Assembly: GCA_019090185.1 (NCBI GenBank)
Contig: JAHRWJ010000194.1
Span: forward strand, 1-8,167
Length of the DNA stretch: 8,167 nucleotides
Source: Immundisolibacteraceae bacterium
GTDB taxonomy: Bacteria; Pseudomonadota; Gammaproteobacteria; Immundisolibacterales; Immundisolibacteraceae
Direction: 5' to 3'
In this document: in pieces, positions 5,818 through 8,167 of the stretch
How positions within the stretch are numbered: the stretch's first letter is position 1
Layout of the letters: each line of letters opens with the position of its first letter
Program-made: the position numbers and the translations under genes
The notes under the pieces: model-generated
Databases searched by the model: none
What the model saw: only the letters and a program-made list of their open reading frames with translations
Told to the model about the DNA's origin: nothing

Positions 5818-7275
5818 CTAGGTCGGAAACACCGGTAACACCTGCCCGGCCATCGCCTGCATCATTCTCAGCACCTGAAAGCTATAGCCATATTCGTTGT
5901 CGTACCAGACATAAACCACGCAATGTTTGCCGTTGACAATAGTCGCCTGGGAATCAACCACACCCGCATGGCGGCTACCCACCAGGTCGCTGGAGACCAG
6001 TTCGGTGCTGGTCATATAATCGATCTGATCCTGCAGGGGCGAGCTCATGGCGGCCTCATCAAGGATGCTGTTGAGTCCCTGTTTGTCGGTGCCGTTAAGC
6101 AGTGTCAGGTTGATAATGGCCATCGACACATTGGGCGTGGGCACCCGAATGGCGTTGCCGGTGAGTTTGCCTTCGAGTTCTGGTAGCGCTTTGGAAACTG
6201 CTTTGGCGGCACCGGTTTCCGTGAGTACCATATTCAATGGGGCGCTGCGGCCACGGCGATCGGCTTCGTGATAGTTATCGATCAGGTTCTGGTCATTGGT
6301 GTAGGAGTGGACACTCTCAATATGGCCAGCTTCAACCCCAAAACGATCATTAATAACTTTTAAAACCGGGGTAATGGCGTTGGTGGTACAGCTAGCCGCG
6401 GAGAGGATTTTGTCATCATCGGCCATCATGTTTTCATTAACACCGAAGACTATATTTTTCATATCGCCTTTGCCCGGTGCGGTCAGCAGCACCTTGCCAG
6501 CACCCCCGTCGAGATGTTTCTGCAGGGCTTGTTTGTCACGCCAGATGCCGGTGTTATCGACAACCAACGGCTGGTGAATACCCAGCGCCTTGTAGTCGAG
6601 GTCATCCGGGCTATTGGCGTAAAGCACAGTGATGATATTGCCGTTGGCGATGATGGAGTTGCTGTCGTGATCAACCGAAATGGTGCCATTAAATGGGCCG
6701 TGAACCGAGTCACGGCGCAGCAGGCTGGCACGTTTTTCCAGGTCATTGGCGTCGCCGCGGGGTTTGCGCACCACAATTGCCCGCAGCCGCAGGCCTTTAC
6801 CGCTACCGACGTTTTGAGCTAGTTCCCGGGCCAGTAATCGACCGATTCGGCCAAAACCGTAAAGCACCACATCCTGGTGGACGGGCTGAGCTTTGTTGAG
6901 CAATTCCGAGCGGCCAGCCATCTGCTGGTTAACGAAATCTTCCGGGGTCTCGGTTTTGCCGGATTTCATGTAGGCGACGGTGAGCTTGCCCAGGTCTATC
7001 CGGGCGGCACCGGGTTCAAGTTCAACAATCGCTTGCAATACCGGAAAGCTATCGCGCTCGGTGACCTTGGTGGTTTCATGCTGGCCAATAAAGCGGTGGG
7101 CTTTGAGCAGGTCAGCCGCGGAAACGTCGTTAACCGAGCGGCCGTAGATTGACAGGGTGATGCCATGTTTACGAAACAGGTGGCCGATGATCGGCAGCAT
7201 GCGCTCGGCGGTGGCCTGGCGATCCTGAAAGTCGTGAAGAAAGTCGTCCTGCTGCTGTTTATTTATCGGTGTCAC
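5818..7275 (-). CDS. gap: Long-form glyceraldehyde-3-phosphate dehydrogenase with N-terminal extension
   Basis: This 485-residue enzyme catalyses the reversible phosphorylating oxidation of glyceraldehyde 3-phosphate to 1,3-bisphosphoglycerate. The first ~130 residues are a helical extension absent from ordinary ~335-residue GAPDHs ('LPIIGHLFRKHGI.LSIYGRS', 'LKAHRF', 'VDLGKL'); the same extension occurs in the long Pseudomonas GAPDH. The Rossmann domain starts at 'LYGFGRIGRL' (138-147). The catalytic Cys296 is in 'SAASCTTNA' and His323 in 'VHSYTNDQ'. 'LTGNAIRVPTPNVS' and 'WYDNEYGYS' complete the catalytic domain. After the second strand, 'AIVVRKPRGD' (166-175) lacks the Asp that NAD-specific enzymes use to bind the adenine ribose. 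'HSYTxDQ' also resembles the NADP-using Gap2 class, so NADP use is possible. The start is a GTG at 7275 with only a weak GAG upstream; an in-frame TAA 18 nt before it excludes extension. mipZ follows after 36 nt. Confidence 0.95.
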   Translation of the reverse strand: MTPINKQQQDDFLHDFQDRQATAERMLPIIGHLFRKHGITLSIYGRSVNDVSAADLLKAHRFIGQHETTKVTERDSFPVLQAIVELEPGAARIDLGKLTVAYMKSGKTETPEDFVNQQMAGRSELLNKAQPVHQDVVLYGFGRIGRLLARELAQNVGSGKGLRLRAIVVRKPRGDANDLEKRASLLRRDSVHGPFNGTISVDHDSNSIIANGNIITVLYANSPDDLDYKALGIHQPLVVDNTGIWRDKQALQKHLDGGAGKVLLTAPGKGDMKNIVFGVNENMMADDDKILSAASCTTNAITPVLKVINDRFGVEAGHIESVHSYTNDQNLIDNYHEADRRGRSAPLNMVLTETGAAKAVSKALPELEGKLTGNAIRVPTPNVSMAIINLTLLNGTDKQGLNSILDEAAMSSPLQDQIDYMTSTELVSSDLVGSRHAGVVDSQATIVNGKHCVVYVWYDNEYGYSFQVLRMMQAMAGQVLPVFPT

Positions 7276-7303
7276 GTAAATGATCTCAACGGTTTAAATA
7301 GAT

Positions 7304-7315
7304 CGATAGTTATCG
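7304..7315. promoter_or_regulatory. Inverted repeat CGATA-GT-TATCG upstream of gap
   Basis: A perfect 5-bp inverted repeat with a 2-nt spacer lies 29-40 nt upstream of the gap start codon, where an operator or a leader element could sit. It does not match the HexR operator known for carbon-metabolism genes in this class. No regulator can be named. Confidence 0.25.
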
Positions 7316-7359
7316 GCGTGATGCTGATTTTGCGGGTGTTCTTTCTAATTGCGGCGCGC

Positions 7360-7365
7360 ATTGTA
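7360..7365 (-). promoter_or_regulatory. Possible -10 element for the gap-mipZ operon
   Basis: On the minus strand TACAAT (plus-strand ATTGTA) lies about 85 nt upstream of the gap start and is close to TATAAT. No convincing -35 hexamer is found 16-18 nt further upstream; that position falls inside the 24-bp tandem repeat. This is a candidate only. Confidence 0.25.
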
Positions 7366-7373
7366 TCTCAGCT

Positions 7374-7432
7374 TGAAAGGTTGGGCGATGGCCAGGGTTA
7401 AAGGTTGGGCGATGGCCGGAGTTGAAGGTTGG
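7374..7432. repeat. 24-bp tandem repeat, about 2.4 copies
   Basis: AAAGGTTGGGCGATGGCC occurs exactly at 7376-7393 and again at 7400-7417. A third, partial copy (GAAGGTTGG, 7424-7432) has the same 24-nt spacing. The repeat sits between the end of sfsA and the start of gap. It is non-coding on inspection and may be a duplication scar or repeated protein-binding sites upstream of gap. Confidence 0.85.
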
Positions 7433-7480
7433 AAATAAGTTGGCGGCGCTTCAGTTTAAGTGTGCCCTGCTGGTTCGAAA

Positions 7481-8167
7481 CTAAAGCTCGATACTGACCT
7501 CATCGGCGACCTCAATCGACTGTTGGTAGTGGTTGAGCCTGACCGCGATCACCTCCACCCCAGCGCTGATAACTTCTCGCAATCGTTTGCCATAGGCCGG
7601 ATCGATGTCATCGGCCGGGGTGAACAGGTTGCCCTCAGCGCGGTTGATGGCAAACAGCAGGACCCCGCGCTGGTCTCTGGTGACCGCATCTGCGAGCACA
7701 TCCAGATGTTTGCGGCCGCGCTCGGTAGGGGCGTCTGGAAACTGAATTTGATCACCGACCAGCAGGGTGGCGTTTTTAATCTCTACCCAGGTATCGGTTT
7801 TTGACCGCTCGGTTGGGTTCTCATCAGCCGTATCACTGAGGAAAACGTCAATCCGGGAGCGATGCTGCGCAATGGGATAAGTAACTTCCTGACGCACGGA
7901 GCTGTAATTGGTCAGGGAGGCGATTTTATTTTGGCCGATCGCCTCGGCAATCACATGGTTAACTCGCCCGGTATGTACGCCAATCCAGCCCTGGCCCATG
8001 TCGATGCGTTCTAGCGTCCAGGCAAGTTTTCGTTTTGGGTTATCGCTGTGGCTCAGTTGCACCGGCACATTCGGTTGCCAGCAGCTGGTCATGCGGCCGG
8101 TGTTGGGGCAATGGGCGACCACTTCGGTGCCATCTTCGAGCACCACATCGGCCAAAAAGCGTTTGTA
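7481..8167 (-). CDS. sfsA: Sugar fermentation stimulation protein SfsA, 5' end missing
   Basis: The frame is open to the right edge and reads Y-K-R-F-L-A-D-V from base 8167. This matches the region near residue 16 of E. coli SfsA ('RYKRFLADV'), so about 15 N-terminal residues are outside the window. An apparent start at 8155 is only an internal TTG. The 228 visible residues carry the family hallmarks: 'AHCPNTGRM', 'DNPKRKLAWTLE', 'VHTGRVNHVIAEAI', 'SRIDVFL', 'WVEIKNATL', 'FPDAPTERGRKHLD' and 'YGKRLREVISAGVEVIA'. The N-terminal part is an OB-like DNA-binding module in known structures. The R-x-D...E-x-K arrangement in the second half is that of PD-(D/E)xK nucleases. SfsA was named for stimulating maltose metabolism in E. 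coli; its biochemical role remains unclear. The spacer between 'DVFL' and 'VEIK' is a few residues longer than in E. coli. It lies 205 bp upstream of gap in the same direction. Confidence 0.95.
   Translation of the reverse strand, partial: YKRFLADVVLEDGTEVVAHCPNTGRMTSCWQPNVPVQLSHSDNPKRKLAWTLERIDMGQGWIGVHTGRVNHVIAEAIGQNKIASLTNYSSVRQEVTYPIAQHRSRIDVFLSDTADENPTERSKTDTWVEIKNATLLVGDQIQFPDAPTERGRKHLDVLADAVTRDQRGVLLFAINRAEGNLFTPADDIDPAYGKRLREVISAGVEVIAVRLNHYQQSIEVADEVSIEL

Noticed and set aside
7374..7432. CRISPR-like array.
   Set aside because: The repeats are directly tandem with a 24-bp period and only 2.4 copies; there are no unique spacers of regular size and no cas genes.
7276..7480. A HexR-type operator upstream of gap.
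   Set aside because: HexR is a known regulator of gap genes in gammaproteobacteria, but I found no TGTA...TACA palindrome in this region.
1..8167. Many open frames of 60-130 codons lying antisense to or out of frame with the main genes (for example 1174-1554 minus, 2803-3156 minus, 6514-6822 plus).
   Set aside because: They lie inside well-recognised genes, show no family motifs and have low-complexity or arginine/alanine-rich translations typical of shadow frames in GC-rich DNA.

Overview
The window looks like a piece of a gammaproteobacterial chromosome. The long-form GAPDH, PBP1B, TPR lipoprotein and SfsA proteins all resemble those of Pseudomonas and related marine gammaproteobacteria more than enteric ones. 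I cannot fix the genus. I see no IS element, phage gene, CRISPR array, tRNA or rRNA, and the coding is dense and uniform.

Layout: (1) Bases 1-302 hold the 3' part of a carboxymuconolactone-decarboxylase/AhpD-like gene, convergent with a thiol-dioxygenase-like cupin gene at 322-855 on the minus strand. (2) A divergent intergenic region, 856-1101, separates the cupin from an exported FKBP-type prolyl isomerase (1102-1794). It contains a possible sigma-E-like promoter. (3) A cell-wall block follows on the plus strand: mrcB for the bifunctional PBP1B (1855-4305), then a short TPR lipoprotein (4397-4900) that is a strong candidate for the PBP1B activator LpoP. (4) On the minus strand, convergent with that block, lie a MipZ-type P-loop ATPase (4945-5781) and, 36 nt upstream of it, an N-terminally extended glyceraldehyde-3-phosphate dehydrogenase (5818-7275). 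These two are probably co-transcribed. (5) A 205-bp gap (7276-7480) with a 24-bp tandem repeat separates gap from sfsA, which runs off the right edge.

Biological reading: the middle of the window concentrates envelope growth and division functions (periplasmic folding, peptidoglycan synthase plus its likely outer-membrane activator, and a division-site-positioning ATPase) next to a central-carbon enzyme. The most notable item is a full-length MipZ-like protein outside the Alphaproteobacteria, where MipZ was characterised, placed directly behind a GAPDH gene. Nothing here is clearly an undescribed system. The gap-mipZ pair and the mrcB-lpoP pair are the parts most worth following up.
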